A DNA stretch of 64,000 bases, taken from positions 25,685,248 to 25,749,247 of the forward strand of contig CAIIXF020000003.1 in assembly GCA_903813345.2 (NCBI GenBank), in the 5' to 3' direction. Of this stretch, positions 1 through 15,000 are shown in pieces. Positions within the stretch are counted from its first letter, which is position 1. Every line of letters begins with the position of its first letter. Source of the stretch: Owenia fusiformis. Taxonomy: Eukaryota > Annelida > Polychaeta > Sabellida > Oweniidae. A program made the translations under genes and the position numbers. Below the pieces are notes generated by a model that was not told where the DNA came from, did not search any database, and saw nothing but the letters and a program-made list of their open reading frames with translations.

Positions 1-445
1 AATCTCCCCTACCATCTTGCATGGTAGTAAACAAACATATAAGCTCTAGGCAATACTTTGCAAAATAAATGCATGCGACTTTTGATTGTTTTCATTGAAA
101 GTGTGTCGGTGCATATTATGTTGTGAGTAAACCAGACTGTGATACCATGGACTAACAATTACAACTTGAGAGGTGTTTTCCAAAGATTTTACAATCAACC
201 ATTTTTTCAAACAAAATTAAACATTAGATTATATCCTGTGCAATTGGTGTATACATATTACTGAATTATTTGGAGGTACAATATAAACATTCATAGGTTA
301 ACTGTCAGTAATAATATGGAGAAAAAAGTAAAATTGCAAAAGTTCAATTAGACTACTGTACATACTCCAGTTAATCGACTTATGTAGGTGTAGCCTACAT
401 AAGTCTACTGAAAACTGATATTAAGTGATATTAATTGGTTGATTG

Positions 446-750
446 AATGCCATCCTACTCATAAATGGCATCATCGATTATCATGCTACTTATAAATGGC
501 ATCATTGAATGCCATGTTACTTATAAATGGCATCATTGAATGCCATGTTACTTATAAATGGCATCATTGAATGCCATGTTACTTATAAATGGCATCATCG
601 AATGTCATGTTACTTATAAATGGCATCATTGAATGTCATGTTACTTATAAATGGCATCATTGAATGCCATGCTACTTATAAATGGCATCATTGAATGTCA
701 TGTTACTTATAAATGGCATCATTGAATGCTATGTTACTTATACCAAATAA
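446..750 (+). repeat. 31-bp minisatellite with palindromic arms (~10 copies)
   Basis: Unit TGAATGCCATGTTACTTATA + AATGGCATCAT, period 31. TGCCAT and ATGGCA pair inside each unit and also across unit borders, so the array can form alternating hairpins. Confidence 0.9.
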
Positions 751-893
751 ATAAGTGAAAACATATATGAATTGTTGCAAACTATAAACTTAAAACTTGT
801 GTCATTCATTTATGAGATAATGTCACTGCTTTTGTGTTCATCCATAAAATGTTTCATTATAGTATTACATAAAATTCTACTTAACATAAAGCA

Positions 894-2876
894 TAAATAG
901 GGTAGTTTAGAAAATACAACACCAAGAAAATGCATGCTGGTGGCTCCCAGAGGGTATACACATTTTTCACCAAATGCTTTTTTCATCTCCAATCAAATCC
1001 AAGGAGGATTGGCTCCCAGAGTGCACCACCGATATTCTGTCCCATATATGGGTATGTCGTAATACAAAATTCGAATTCAAACAGCCGCCATTTTGTTCAC
1101 TTCAACATTTAAATCGTGAATTTTGGTCTTATTTCCAAACGAAAAATTCCAAAACTCACAAGAAATGATCGAGATATTGGTTCGAATCTTTTGAACTGTT
1201 TATTTTGAATTTATAGTCGGTTTTAATTTCAGAAAATAACGACATTTCGACGTTTTCATTGTTGGAAAATATCGAGTTTCGATCCTGGGAGCCAATCCTC
1301 CTTGAATCAAATCGCAGGATTCGATCACGTGAACAATCATGGGCACATGCTCTCTCAGTGCTGCGCATGCGCAGAGTTAAATTTGAAATCGCGGGATTGG
1401 CGTTTACATCAATTAAACATCGTCATTTCAAACCTACAGTAATACTATTGAAGTTACTCGATCCATACTTGTAGAGAATACTCTTAAAACTACAGTGAAC
1501 ATTTGGAGATCCATTTCAACGGCAAATTGAATCCTGTTTATAAAATTTGTTTTCGAACTTGCTAATATGATAGGGCATCTTTGGGGAATCTCCCCCCTGG
1601 CCAACACGGTAAAATACCGAACGGCGAAAAAAGCGAACGCATTCCGTTCGGTCTTTGCACACGATTGCCGTTTATGTCACGCATTTGGTACAAAATATGT
1701 GTATATATCAGTATCACTCATTTGTTTCGAAAATATTCACATCTACCCCCCCCCCCCCCCCCCGTTGACGGATTTGAACAGCGAGCGCTAGCCTCTATTT
1801 TCAGTAATTTTTCTCATCTTCATCTCTTCTTCTTCATGATGTTCTACAAGGTGGTTTATAATGATTTGAAATTTAGGAGTTCGTAATGAAGGACAGTAAA
1901 ATCATGTAAACCCAACCACTCTGAAATGCAAAGAACATTAGAATCCACATGGTAAAATCACCCACTTGGCTGATCATAAATTGTTTTCATAACATCCTTC
2001 TTACTCGATACTGAAGGGGAGTTGGAACGTCTGATATGCATGTAATGTTAAGTATTATGTATATTAACTGTCCATAAGCATGTTGATTTTGTGGTTTTGG
2101 TAATCTAAAAACAGAAAATTTGGTGAAATATACATTTTCATTCGGCGGGTTTTTGATTTTGCTTCATTTATTAACTCAGTTCAGGTATTTCGGTTGAACC
2201 AATCACTGAATCCTGTTACCAAATGAATCTTGAGTCCCTTATACAGCATATGGAATACCATCTGTAGGTAAAATGACATTAAGGTGGTAAAGAGAAGAGA
2301 AACAAACATACCTTTCCTCCGACATTTCGAATTTTGCGCATCTTGTCGAGTCTTTGATCACGCACTTTTAATAGTAGGCGATCACTGTACATACAGTGAG
2401 GTGACACACTGTTATGGGAACTGGTCATATCAGATGTTCCCACGCTTTTCGTCCAGAAGAGGTCATTTCTCAGGATTATAGATGAACCCTTGGCCAATCA
2501 ATGATATAGTTTACATAAGAGAAGTATGACTGTATGAATTCTGGGATATTCCTGTTTTGTTGAGACAGGTGAGAATAAAATTAACCCTTTGCAAATTTGA
2601 TCACTGCCTCCAATCATCCAATACTTGTCTCAGTTAAAATAGTTGATTTATATTTGAATTTGATAATAACATTTAAAAATTAAATGTGTTGAGTAATACT
2701 TTAGTACCTCTTATTGATTAATGTATAATATTACAACATACATAATGATGTAGGCAATTTGTTTCATAAAAATCTAAAAGTAAAATTCATAATTTAAATT
2801 TACCCTCTGGGAACCCCAAAATTTTAGAAAATGCATTTTCTTGGTGATGTATTTTCTAAACTACCCATAAATAGCC
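894..2876. mobile_element. ~2-kb TIR element, non-coding
   Basis: Ends are inverted: left 894-957 (GGTAGTTTAGAAAATACAAC ACC...CTCCCAGAGGGTA), right 2801-2876 (TACCCTCTGGGAACC...TTTTCTAAACTACCC). No transposase frame inside. Holds a nested inverted-repeat element (988-1313) and an 18-C run at 1746-1763. Confidence 0.65.
988..1313. mobile_element. ~325-bp MITE nested in the 894-2876 element
   Basis: Terminal inverted repeats: CAAGGAGGATTGGCTCCCAG at about 1000-1018 and its complement at about 1285-1305. A 50-bp piece of its right half recurs reversed at 40028-40079. Confidence 0.7.
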
Positions 2877-5800
2877 TGAACAAAGAAAGATTACAGAGGA
2901 TATTCATCACACAGTTTTATAGAATGTGTAAAGCTTGATTAACTCTAACATCATAAGATTTTCATACTGATGAGACAGGCCCTACCTTGATATTTGAACA
3001 GGTGTAAGGGGCAGCATCAAAATGCCGGTTGGGAAAACTAAATTAAATCAGTTTGGGGGAGGGGGTTGACACACGTTTTAGCTTCCTATCAGAAATTTTT
3101 CAACATTTCAATTTTGTCAAACATGTAAATGAGTTGCTCCCTACCCCATTCAAATACTTACAGTAGAACATAGAACAGATCATAAATTATATGATTGACA
3201 CAATTATGATGGGTATTTTTTACAGTACAAAGGAAATAAAAGTGAGAAGAGCAACGAATGTGTCTTACTCCACAACAAAATTTATTTAGTTTCCTATCAG
3301 ACATCGATATTTAGAAGCTACACTTACACATGTTCATTTTCAAAGTTACGTTAAGGTAGGTAGTGTAAAAAGTTACTCTAGTCTTGCTTTATTAATTAAA
3401 TCTAATAAATAACAAATTTTATACACTGATGCTACGCACTTATAGGTCTAATAGACTAAAAGTTGGCACACTAGATGTGCCTAATACAGCCTGAGATTCT
3501 GTGATTAATGTTGTGATTCAAACTAAACACAATAGCATATACCCTAATAGTCAATAACTATTTTCTGATGCTCCTAAATTTTGCCAATAACCACAAAATG
3601 TGTCTGGTAAAAGCAGAACTTCGTATAAAGCGAGTTTTTAAAAACAAAAATATCATTGCTGTGTCGTCATTTGCTACATATCAAATGATTACTACCCTGC
3701 ATGCAGAGTGTAGTTAAACCAAGCTCTCTTTTAAGAAGCGAAATCAAGAATGTAAAGGGTAAATGATTACAATCCTTAATATAATTTCAATCCATGTATA
3801 ATTGACTATCTATTAATCCCTAAGTCAGTAAATTTACTGCCAAGTATATTGTGACATCACAGGTCACATAAAAATACTGATTACTGCCATATATGGACAA
3901 TCAGATTTACTCAATGAGTTATAAGGATTGTTACATGGAAGATTTACTTATACAGATTATATACACTAAAGTAGCTATCACCTTAGCTGTGTTGGCTCAC
4001 CGTTCGCCACTGTGTGGCTAATTTTGGGCATTAATTTTAAACCAATTTCTGTATTTGTTATGAAGGGGGATGTTTAGCTGTAAAACTATTTGTTTTGCCC
4101 AACATGTATCCATGCCATGCCCCACCTCCTGCCCCAAAGTATTCACATGGTGAGCCCACACGGCTTAGTGTGGCTATGTGACAGCTCCATAAGACAGGTA
4201 TATTATAAGACAACCCTGAATACAAGTGCTGAGGAAGAGATTCTCTATTTATCACAACCTGCTAACAATAGACTTAAAGGAAGTAGACGGGATAGAGAAA
4301 AGTTTAAGGTAAGTTTTGAAAAAGTCACAATTTTGGAGCAATTTGTGCTCGCGTCATTCCATGCCATGCCTTTTTCTAAAAATTCCCATCAGTTCTGACT
4401 TTGTTTCAGAATAATCCTTTGATTTTAAGCCTTTTTGACAAAAAATGAAGAGGTGGACCCTCCCTTTTTCAATTCTAATTTTGCACATTCCTACATCTTA
4501 AATCTTCAGCAAAGTTCAAACATCAGATATCTCAATTAATTTTTCAGAAAATAAGATAAGGATTGTTGAAGCATTTAGATGATTTTCAAAAAGAACTCTT
4601 CCAACATTTCGATCTCTACCTCTTCTACTTCCTTTCACATATAACATAACATTCATGCAAATACAGATACTTATTTACATGATTATACAAATATTATTGG
4701 AAGAACAATGTTGATATTATCCATATCATGTAAAATTTAGATGTTACTTGTTACTCCACATACATCGTTACCATCAATATCACAAAAAAAATTCTAAGCT
4801 CTCTAATGCTGAAATTGATATCATTTCATTGATAAAAATGATATCACTCAAAATTATATCGCATAAATATTTGATTTTACTGTTACACAAAACATTTTTC
4901 ACATTGTTTCAATGTTTCAATGAAATGTGTGAATTTCTATTGATATATTACCAAAAGTGCAATAATTTTTTATTTACAATACAATGCCATACCTTGTAGG
5001 TTTTTTGGGTCACCCTGTACAACAAAAGGGAGTTGGCTTTCAATGCTCTTAGCTTACTTAGAACCTACTAATGATCTCATTTGGACTCCATAAAGAAGTT
5101 GTTAACTATTTCATACATCATTTTCCTCTTACAGATATCAGATACTGCAATTTCAAGCTTTGTAATCAGCCACATTAGTAAACTATAAATAAACCCTACA
5201 TTAAAATACAAGAAAAAGTACCCTACATAAACATAAACAGCTGCAATAATGCAATAAAGTGCACCTTAATGTTTACTAAATAGTTTAAATGAGACAACCC
5301 AATAGTCGTTTTCACAGCAATTGGCAATCAAGCCTAAATATATCAATGTTTTTTAACTGACCTCTAAATGCATCACTTATCACATTATGTTCCATGTTTG
5401 ATGTGAGTACATAACTTCTGCACTCACTACATGTGAGTACTCACTCCTACACTGCATTATATGTGAGTAAATCTCTCCTTGGTTCTACTGTACAAGGACT
5501 AGCTCAAGCTTGTAAAATATCAAACTAAACTACAGTAAAATGTTGGTGTGCATCAATCAGCATTTTTATGTTGTCAGTTGCAAATGTTAGCATTAGAGAC
5601 ATAAATACAGTCAGCAACTAATCTGGAATTTTTTATCTCATAATCGATGGATTAAAACACAAGACAGGAGTTCACGACATAATTACAAAGCAGCTGTATG
5701 ATTCCTATTAAATCCATTCGATATAACAGGAGGATGATTCAACAGTGACTGCTTTGTATCCACAGATGACGTCAAATTAGCGATGACCCCTTCAGATGGC

Positions 5801-5908
5801 GCTGAAACCCACGTCATGTCTTAATCCGTCGCTTTCAGTTTTCCATGTACCCCCAGAATAAAAGCATGTGGAAACATGAACCGATATCACAACTAATCTG
5901 CTATGTGA
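2877..5908. other. No gene recognised; 3' flank of SAMHD1-1
   Basis: AT-rich. Nothing beyond short open frames without protein similarity. Short GTGAGTA-type repeats at 5400-5470. This should contain the SAMHD1-1 3'UTR and polyadenylation site, but I could not fix a convincing AATAAA on the minus strand. Confidence 0.6.
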
Positions 5909-6040
5909 CTAGAATAATCTCTTTTGGCTTGAATTGTTTGTGAATGGAACTATAGGTGGCTCCTCATCATCACTGATATCTTCGTTCTCTTGCTGCAGTG
6001 GTTTGCAGGGTGTCATGTCCATGGCAAGACTGTCACCTCC
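5909..6040 (-). CDS. SAMHD1: SAMHD1-1 exon 15: C-terminal tail with TPxK site
   Basis: 132 bp. Encodes [20 protein letters not shown], an acidic stretch, and ends SSQKRLF then TAG. The order Gly-Asp ... TPxK ... K/R-x-L-F matches the human tail (GDVIAPLITPQK ... VQLF), so T578 is the likely counterpart of CDK-phosphorylated T592. Acceptor TTACAG. The acceptor and first ~28 bases of the exon are repeated in the array upstream (6013-7868), which makes this exon choice plausible but not proven. Confidence 0.8.
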   Translation of the reverse strand, partial: GGDSLAMDMTPCKPLQQENEDISDDEEPPIVPFTNNSSQKRLF

Positions 6041-9000
6041 CTGTAATGGCAAATAACAAATTTTATCCCATACTTAGTAGTGTTATAGGTAAATAACACG
6101 TGGGAATATAATCGATATCTGAGGTGAGCGGATGAATATGGTAAATACAATATATCAACCCTCGGTCCCCATGGTCCCTCGGGTAGATATATTGTATTTC
6201 CCTCAGATATACCATGTATCAAAAAAAACCTCCTATTAAATAATCTCTATGTATCCCTCTCATACTTTGGGTGAGTTTGGGGTGGATAGCAGTTAGGAAT
6301 ATATATCATGTCCATGGCCAGACTGTCACCTCCCTATAATGGCAAATAACAAACTTAATTTCATACTTTGGTGACTTTGGGGTAGATAACAGTTAGGAAT
6401 ATATATCATGTCCATGGCCAGACTGTCACCCCCCTGTAATGGCAAATAACAAACTTTATTTCATACTTGGGTGACTTTGGGGTAGATAACAGATAGAAAT
6501 ATATATCATGTCCATGGCCAGACTGTCCCCTCCCTGTAATGGCAAATAACAAACTTTATTTCATACTTGGGTGACTTTGGGGTAGATAACAGTTAGGAAT
6601 ATATATCATGTCCATGGCAAGACTGTCACCTCCCTGTAATGGCAAATAACAAACTTTATTTCATACTTTGGGTGAGTTTGGGGTAGATAACAGTTAGGAA
6701 TATATATCATGTCAATTGCCAGACTGTCACCTCCAAGTAATGGCAAATAACAAATTGTATCTCATACTTTGGGTGAGTTTGGGGTAGATAACAGTTAGGA
6801 ATATATATCATGTCCATGGCAAGACTGTCACCTCCCTGTAATGGCAAAAAAAACAAATTGTATCTCATACTTTGGGTGAGTTTGGGGTAGATAACAGTTA
6901 GGAATATATATCATGTACATGGCCAGACTGTCACCTCCCTGTAATGGCAAATAACAAATTGTATCTCATACTTTGGGTGAGTTTGGGGTAGATAACAGTT
7001 AGGAATATATATATATATATCAATTTTATCCCATACTTAGTAGTGTTATAGGTAAATAACATGTGGGAATATAATCGATATCTGAGGTGAGCGGATGAAT
7101 ATGGTAAATACAATATATCAACCCTCGGTCCCCATGGTCCCTCGGGTAGATATATTGTATTTCCCTCAGATATACCCTGTATCAAAAACCTCCTATTAAA
7201 TAATCTCTATGTATCTCTCTCATACTTCGGGTGAGTTTGGAGTAGATAACAGTTAGGAATATATATCATGTCAATTGCCAGACTGTCACCCCCCTGTAAT
7301 GGCAAATAACAAATTGTATCTCATACTTTGGGTGAGTTTGGGGTAGATAACAGTTAGGAATATATATCATGTCAATTGCCAGACTGTCACCTCCCTGTTA
7401 TGGCAAATAACAAATTGTATCTCATACTTTGGGTGAGTTTGGGGTAGATAACAGTTAGGAATATATACCATGTCCACTGCCAGACTGTCACCCCCCTGTA
7501 ATGGCAAATAACAATTTGTATCTCATACTTTGGGTGAGTTTGGGGTAGATAACAGTTAGGAATATATATCATGTCAATTGCCAGACTGTCACCTCCAAGT
7601 AATGGCAAATAACAAATTGTATCTCATACTTTGGGTGAGTTTGGGGTAGATAACAGTTAGGAATATATATTGTGTCATTTGCCAGACTGTCACCTCCCTG
7701 TAATGGCAAAAAAAAACAAATTGTATCTCATACTTTGGGTGAGTTTGGGGTAGATAACAGTTAGGAATATATATTGTGTCATTTGCCAGACTGTCACCTC
7801 TTTGCCAATGGCAAATAACAAATTGTATCTCATACTTGGGTGACTTTGGGGTAGCTAACACTTAGAAACAAGGCATTAACATGCAAAGTGCCACTACCTG
7901 CCATTTGTTACAAATGTCGACTGCTGAATACAGAACACTGTCCACAAAAAAGTTGGAGGCTATAACAATATGTCGTGTCCACCACACATATTAGGAGCAG
8001 GCAGAGCATATTGTATATGTCCCGCATGAGCCCGATTGCAGGCAGATATTATGAGGTTATCTAATGGTTGATTCCGTATATCATGTTTATATACTCCAGT
8101 GAGTATATGATATATTCACGAGTGACTGAAGTGAACAAGTGAATATATAATATTACTCACTAGAGTATAACGATATACAGAATCAACCATTATATGATCT
8201 TATTATCACACCCTAATCTTTAATCAATGAAAGGTTAATTCAAATTCTGCAGTTGTATATCAAGTCGAAGAGTTGTATACACTGCTCAGGAGTTGTATAT
8301 GCTATCCAGGAGTTGTATATCATTCTCAAGAGTTGTATACAATGATTGTTGGTTTTATATTGCAGTTATACAATGCTATTATACAATCATGTATTACATA
8401 CCCAGCGAAGCATTTGTATTGAAGTCAATGGAGCTGAAGGTCGGCTATATATTCCTGTATAGCCGCCAAACCTTTTACCATGACAATCTTATGACGTCAT
8501 CGGGACGTCATGTTTCATTTCTTCCTAATTTCACTCGCTCACAGACACGTGGCGTCATTGATATAACGTAGCCATGATATAAAAGTATGTAATACAACAG
8601 TTATCTCCGTATCATTGAATATATGCCTTCGGTCTGTCGTAATATAACCCTCGCAAGCTCGGGCTATATTGGTGACAGACCTCAGGCATATATTCAATGA
8701 TAGGGACGTAACTGCTAAATAAAGCATGTAGGGTGGGATAACATATAGCATCCATCCCAATCCAAAAATATTTTATTTTCGTGCATAATGGGAAATCTGT
8801 CAGACGAAAAATATTTTATTACATAAGTTTGTTAATGCTAAAATAATAAAAAAATGATCACCTCATGCTCTTGAGTTTTTTTCAATTTCAATTCAACTTA
8901 CTCCATTCATTTTAGGTGATTAGAAATTTTGGATTACATAAAACTGACACCACTTGCGGTGTATATGTTCAATGATTTCATATACTTTTACACTCAAAGG

Positions 9001-12000
9001 AAAAAAGTTAAAATAGAGAACCAATAGGATATCAAAGAAAAAAAGAAACTTTGACCTCCTCAGCTCCCCCAATCAATAATGTATTCAATCATTTCTCTTA
9101 CTTTTTACCCCTAAATGCAAAAATGGTAGGTGATTAGTTGAGTGAAAACTGACAATCAAGCTTGGCAAAAATATTCATATCAATATTCATTATCTAGTAT
9201 TAATATATATTATTTAATATTCACCCTCGGTTTGTCCACATCCTGTTCATTCTCACACCAGTTAGCAAATGCAGCACGTGAGATCTCTATGCTACGTGGA
9301 TCAGATTTCTTACAGTAGACACGAATATGCTCCTCTGCAAACTTCTCAGGTAACATCTGGGACACCTAGAATATTGAAGATTATTACATCTCTAACAAGT
9401 CAAGTATGCTGTTTTATGATTGGACGAAGTTCAGGTCACATGATATGAAAGATTCGGGGATATTCACTGGTAATGCACATTGAATATGAGAAGTTCTCGA
9501 GAGAGTTCTGATGGAATAATAGCCAATTCTTGAGGATTGGTATCTTGATTTCAAAGTGTAAAACAGTGGAGTACATACACATTAATGTCTAATTAAGAGA
9601 ATACATCTTTTATCTGAGCGCTATTCAAGAAGACTTTAACTTATATTTAGACAATAGATAAGACAATTCCTTTTTGTGTCACTCTGTACATAACTTTGTA
9701 GAATTATGTTCGATTTATCTACCTGTTCTCTACGCAACATGACTGCTTTGTTAGGATCGTCTTTCTTGTAGAACCTAACATTGTCCATTGGGTTCTTTTC
9801 ATGCATGCCATAGTCATACTTAATAACCTGAAAAAAGTATTTTGCACATAAAAACATTCACCACTGAGTATTAGTTAATGAAAACACAGAATGAAATCCT
9901 GTGCTATGTATCTGTCGACTTATAAGGATTTAAGGTAACAGCAAAATGAAATCAGAACATGACTGCAATGCAGAGATGGCAAGTGAGTCAGTGTATTATT
10001 AGAGATGAATCAGCTTTTTCAAAATTCTCGTATCAGTTTCCACAGATAGACCCTTGATTCCATTTTCAAAGAGCAATGCTCTGTTTCATCAAAATTAAGC
10101 AGAATATCCATTGTTAAGAAACATAGAGAAAAAATGGAGGCAGGAATCTGGCCCACTCAGCCAAGCCTTCCTTTCTTTATACAGGGATTTCACCAGCAGT
10201 GGGCAATGTTTTCTGTTGTTTTTATTACAAAAATCACATCTGGTTTTCAGAATTTTATTGTGATCATTTCCATGTTAAAATTACAATGCCTAATAATTTT
10301 GCAGTACATTTCATTGTTTGGCCTGAAAGTTTATGAACCCTGTTCTTTCTTATCATTTTCAGTGAAACTTACGTGCACCACTAGGTCTGATGTAGTGATG
10401 TATTCTCTATCTTTAGGAGGAACGTGGGCAGCCACCTCTTTTCTGATGACATCCTGCGAATACAAATAGAGGAATATTAAGTTTCTAGTAAGAAACTGGA
10501 TTAAATTAGTGTTCTACGAAAAAGTGTCCCACTTCACAGGATTTTCTGCATAACCTACCTTACTTCTAGGTATGTAACATACCCACTGAAGTTATTGAAT
10601 GATTTGAAGTGCAATACCGGATATATTCTGCTCGAGATATTCCGTATTGGAACGAGACGAAGTTGAGTGCCTATACAGAATATCGAGAGCAGAATACATC
10701 CTGTATTGCACTTCAAATCATTCTATAACGTTTTTATCGTGTGCTCCTCTGTATTACTAGTTGAATATGTCCCCTCCGTACCAATATTTTCTGTAATGCG
10801 ACAGAGATGTTCAATGGGGTCAATCTCAGTAGCAATACAGATTGGTACAGCATAAGAACTGACCAATCAGAAGGCTTCATTTTACAGATCATACGATAAA
10901 TATGCTTACTGAAGTTCTAGGTACGTAATATGTGAGAATATATAGTGTATCTGAGGAGATGTATGTATTTACCAGCGTTTCAAATAGGGTCCATTAATGG
11001 AATGCTACCTTACCTCATCCAGTTTATGTGCCTTTGTATGTGTTCTTGGCTGGGTCTGCCCAATACATCTATAAACACATGGTACAAATATTAAACTCAT
11101 ATCTTTCTACATATCAACTCGAGTTCCTGAGTTCTACTGGGTCGAATTGACTTTGGGTTAAGGTGACTTGTGACCAGTAAATCAAAAACTACCAGAAAGC
11201 GTCCATTAATCGTCCCATGATGTGAAAATAAACACTTTTCTAACAACTGAAAACAAGGCATTGACATGACAAAATGTCACCACCTAAGTGCTCACAATAT
11301 TATGAATCTTTTTTGACCTTGAGAAGGTCATTAAAGGTTTAATCTATAGTCAGATTTGAACTTTTGAAAACTTGTAGATGAATTTGAAAAACAAATTGGT
11401 CAATTTGAAGCAAGTAGAGAAAATACCTTTTTGAGGTCAGTCTAAACAGTATTTGTTAAGTTATTGGAAGTTGTAAGAATTTGTTACAGACGCCAACCGA
11501 CATAATTAAAAAAAATGATAGATTAGAATCACAAATAGGCACTGGGGCCCTTTAATGAAAATAATATCACAACTTTGGGGAATTTCTAAAACTTTTGATG
11601 AGAGAAATATGGTTAAATGGTTCATAGCATACCTATACAATTCTCTACGTTCTATCATCTTCAATATTACTTTGGCAGAGTCTAAATTTGGGTCATTGGA
11701 GATTAAGATGTGGTTATAGATGGTGTCATTCAGCTGACAGAAGGCCACCATGTCATATATGGCCTCAGACATCTTGCATTTGACACCATCTTTTCCCTCC
11801 AGCAGAATATGGTCATTAGCTTCCACTAAGGCTTCGGTTATCCTACAATTCAAAAGGGCAATTTCAAGAATTCTGTACATGTAAAGATTTTTCTTAATAG
11901 TATGACAATAAATTTCTAACAAGGATAAGTTATTGCAAATGGTTGCAATAGCATCACAAAAAGCATCTAAAATTGCACTTATATAAAACAATAGCAACAA

Positions 12001-15000
12001 GTTCACAATTGCTTAAAGGGTTGGACCATTGAGGAACCTAACCTAAGAGCATGCACCAACAATTCTCATCTCACTATCAACATCAAATAACACACTTTCG
12101 GAGAATGCTATATTTTTGAAATATTTTTCTGAAAAGGTTAGGTTGCCTCATATGAGAATAAATGTACTACAATACATGTACTACAATGCATACTAAAATT
12201 CAAGCCAAGCATGATACATCAGAAAATGGCAATACACTCTACATTCGTCTAACAGCTAGCAGTGCTCTCTCCAGGTTCTTTGTGTGGGGGATTTTGTTAT
12301 TTTTCAGGACAACATTTTAGGATTTTGTAACTTTATATAAAACAATTTAGGATTTTGTAACTTTACCATTTTAGGATTTACTTAATTTTGATTGTAACAT
12401 TTCAAAAGGCACATTAATGGAGAAGCATTTTAGATTATGAAATATATGTAGGGGCTGGGCCTAAGTACCGATTTCAATGTGGAGGGAACACACCAGAGAA
12501 AACAAACCGGAAAATATTGGTATGTGTAATGCAGTGCATGAAACATTATAAAATTCATGATCATAAGCAAATCATTTCAGTAATTGAAAACAAACTAATT
12601 AGTCGGTGATTCAAAACAAAATACATCATAGAACAGCACTCATTTTCAAACAGTCTAAAATATATAAATAAGCATAAGAGGGAGCATCAGAGACTCAGTA
12701 TTTGGAGCGATTGTTCACTCTTTCTCCTTAGGTTTGTTTTAGTCAAGACTTGGCGAGAGTTAAAAACTTATAAGTTACAGCCTATGGAATTAACCATTTT
12801 TGGTCAATCCATAACAAGAATTTACCATTTTTTCATTGTTCTATTTTGGCATTTTACTGGTCTCTGAGGCTCAGGCTTTACAATACAGATAAAACAACAT
12901 AGTCTCATATTCATGAACATGCTCACACAAATGCGCATTTCCATGCTACAAAAATTCACTGTTTCAGAACAATATATATTAAGGATAGCTTAATATATAT
13001 TTGATAATAAATGTGAGCAGATCATTCTGAACTAGACATGACAACACTAGGTTGAATTGTTTTGTTACGAAGCATTTCGACAAAAAGAATTGTTAGGAAG
13101 ACTTTTAAAGGCACAAAATCCTTCGAAATGAAGCCATTTGTCAAAATGCTTCGTGAGGAAGAAATTTAACGCTGCTAACAGGTACCAATCTTTCAAGCAG
13201 CAGAAAAGTTATGTGGTCATTCTTTAAGAAGTATATCAAATTCTACTATTTCTCTTAAAAAACGAATGACAGTTCAAGAAAACATGTCAAAAGATGTGTC
13301 ATGGTAATGACATACTGATATTGAATATCTAGTCCATAACTTTTCATGTAAAACAGCTGCAATAATGTTTAGCTAGTTTTGTGAGCACATGTACAGGGTG
13401 ACCCCTCTAGCTTTGAAATAACTGTCAATTTAGGTAATTTCTTTTTGAATTTTCTTGTGTGATAAGGTGTCCAATGGAGCAAACATTTAGATATATCATG
13501 TTTACTGTTCAGGTATGTTGCCTGGGATTGCTCTCATCTCAAATCAGTAAAAAAATTCATGCAATCTAAAAAAATTATGTATTTGGGTCACCCTCTTTGT
13601 CATTTTCATTAAGTTTTCTGATTTTCAGTTTAGCGGAGAACAGCATATCCATAACACTTAGAAAGCTTAAGTCAGGTCAGGTATAAAGTCACCTACAGGC
13701 TCATCTTTGACTTACATTGTTTCAACAATATTGTTGACTTTGTGTTGGTACGCCCGTCTGTGTAAAACAGACCTTGTGTGGAACATGTCGTACAGGTTGC
13801 CCACTTCCTAGAAACCAAACATGACATACAGTAATTACAGCATCTTTTATAGTTCCTCTCTATTAACAACCTATAAGTAGGTGGAAAAAGAGAAAAGTTT
13901 TTATTCCAGACATAAACTATTAATTACAGGGATCTCCCCAGGATTTTTTCTCAGGTGGGTGCAAAATTTTCTTTTCACAATGCAGACCAAAATTGGCCAA
14001 TTTTTCTCATTTTCAAGTGGGTGCAAATGGAATTTCAGCTGGGTGCAAGCCTGTTTTTAAAATCTCAGGTGGATGCTGCACCCACTTGATTTAATGCTGG
14101 GAGATCACTGAATTATACCATAATACAGTAAAACCAGCATTTTTTGACAGTGTCAAGTGAGACATCTGTAGAAGTGGAGTTCATGTTTAATTATTGAATC
14201 TCTACATGTGGATCAACTCATAAGTGGAATATGTTATTGTGGAACCAAGATTGTTTCACTGGACTGGTTTTACTGTACTACTTTCAGATATATCCCTTTA
14301 TCAAAGTAGTAACTCTTTTAAAGTCTCCATATTTTCTTTCGTTCCACAAAAGTTGAGCATCGAAGAAGTGATGATTGAAACATCTTTCTGCATTTATAAA
14401 TCACCAGGAATTTATATTAACAGTACCACAATCATGGCTTGGTCTTACTACAAGACCTTTACAATTAACATTGCCTCCTTTTACTGCAAAAAAGCTAGAA
14501 TATATTTTCCAGATTTAAAATATGTCATAGGTTGTAGAAAGCAATTTTTTCAAAATTAAGAAGTAAAAAATTCTTTTTTGATTGGAAACATTCCAACCAA
14601 CAACATATAACATCATAATCTATCTTTTTTCAGTGCAGCAAAACAGGGCAGAGTTTATTGGAAAGGTTAATTCTCCATCATCTACAATGAAAATTATTAG
14701 CATAGATTATTCAAGGATGGCAACTAAATGACTACTCCCATATGACCTTAAAGGGAGAACTTGGGGTGGAGAGAAATTCTGGGTAGAATTAGAAGCATGC
14801 AAGCTTGGGTCGCATATTTTTGTATTATCAATATAAGCTGAGACTGCCCTGTCACAGGTATGTATTATATAGTGTCAGATGTTTGTTTCAGTTCAACATG
14901 TTACATCAATGAGAAAACGGGGAGCACCCCATAATTAATAGATGACCCTATCTCAGTCTGAAGATAAACCACTGTAGGTCCACCTTTATGTAGATATGAG

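Noticed and set aside
446-750. Regular palindromic repeats resembling a CRISPR array
   Set aside because: No unique spacers between repeats, period only 31 bp, and the context is a eukaryotic genome.
7387-7861. Open frames with [18 protein letters not shown] repeats
   Set aside because: They come from the 100-bp splice-junction array. They could only be C-terminal tails of SAMHD1 through alternative acceptors, not independent genes.
11506-12006. 166-codon frame on the minus strand
   Set aside because: Only 11633-11842 is real coding sequence (SAMHD1 exon 10 with splice sites at both ends); the rest is intron read-through.
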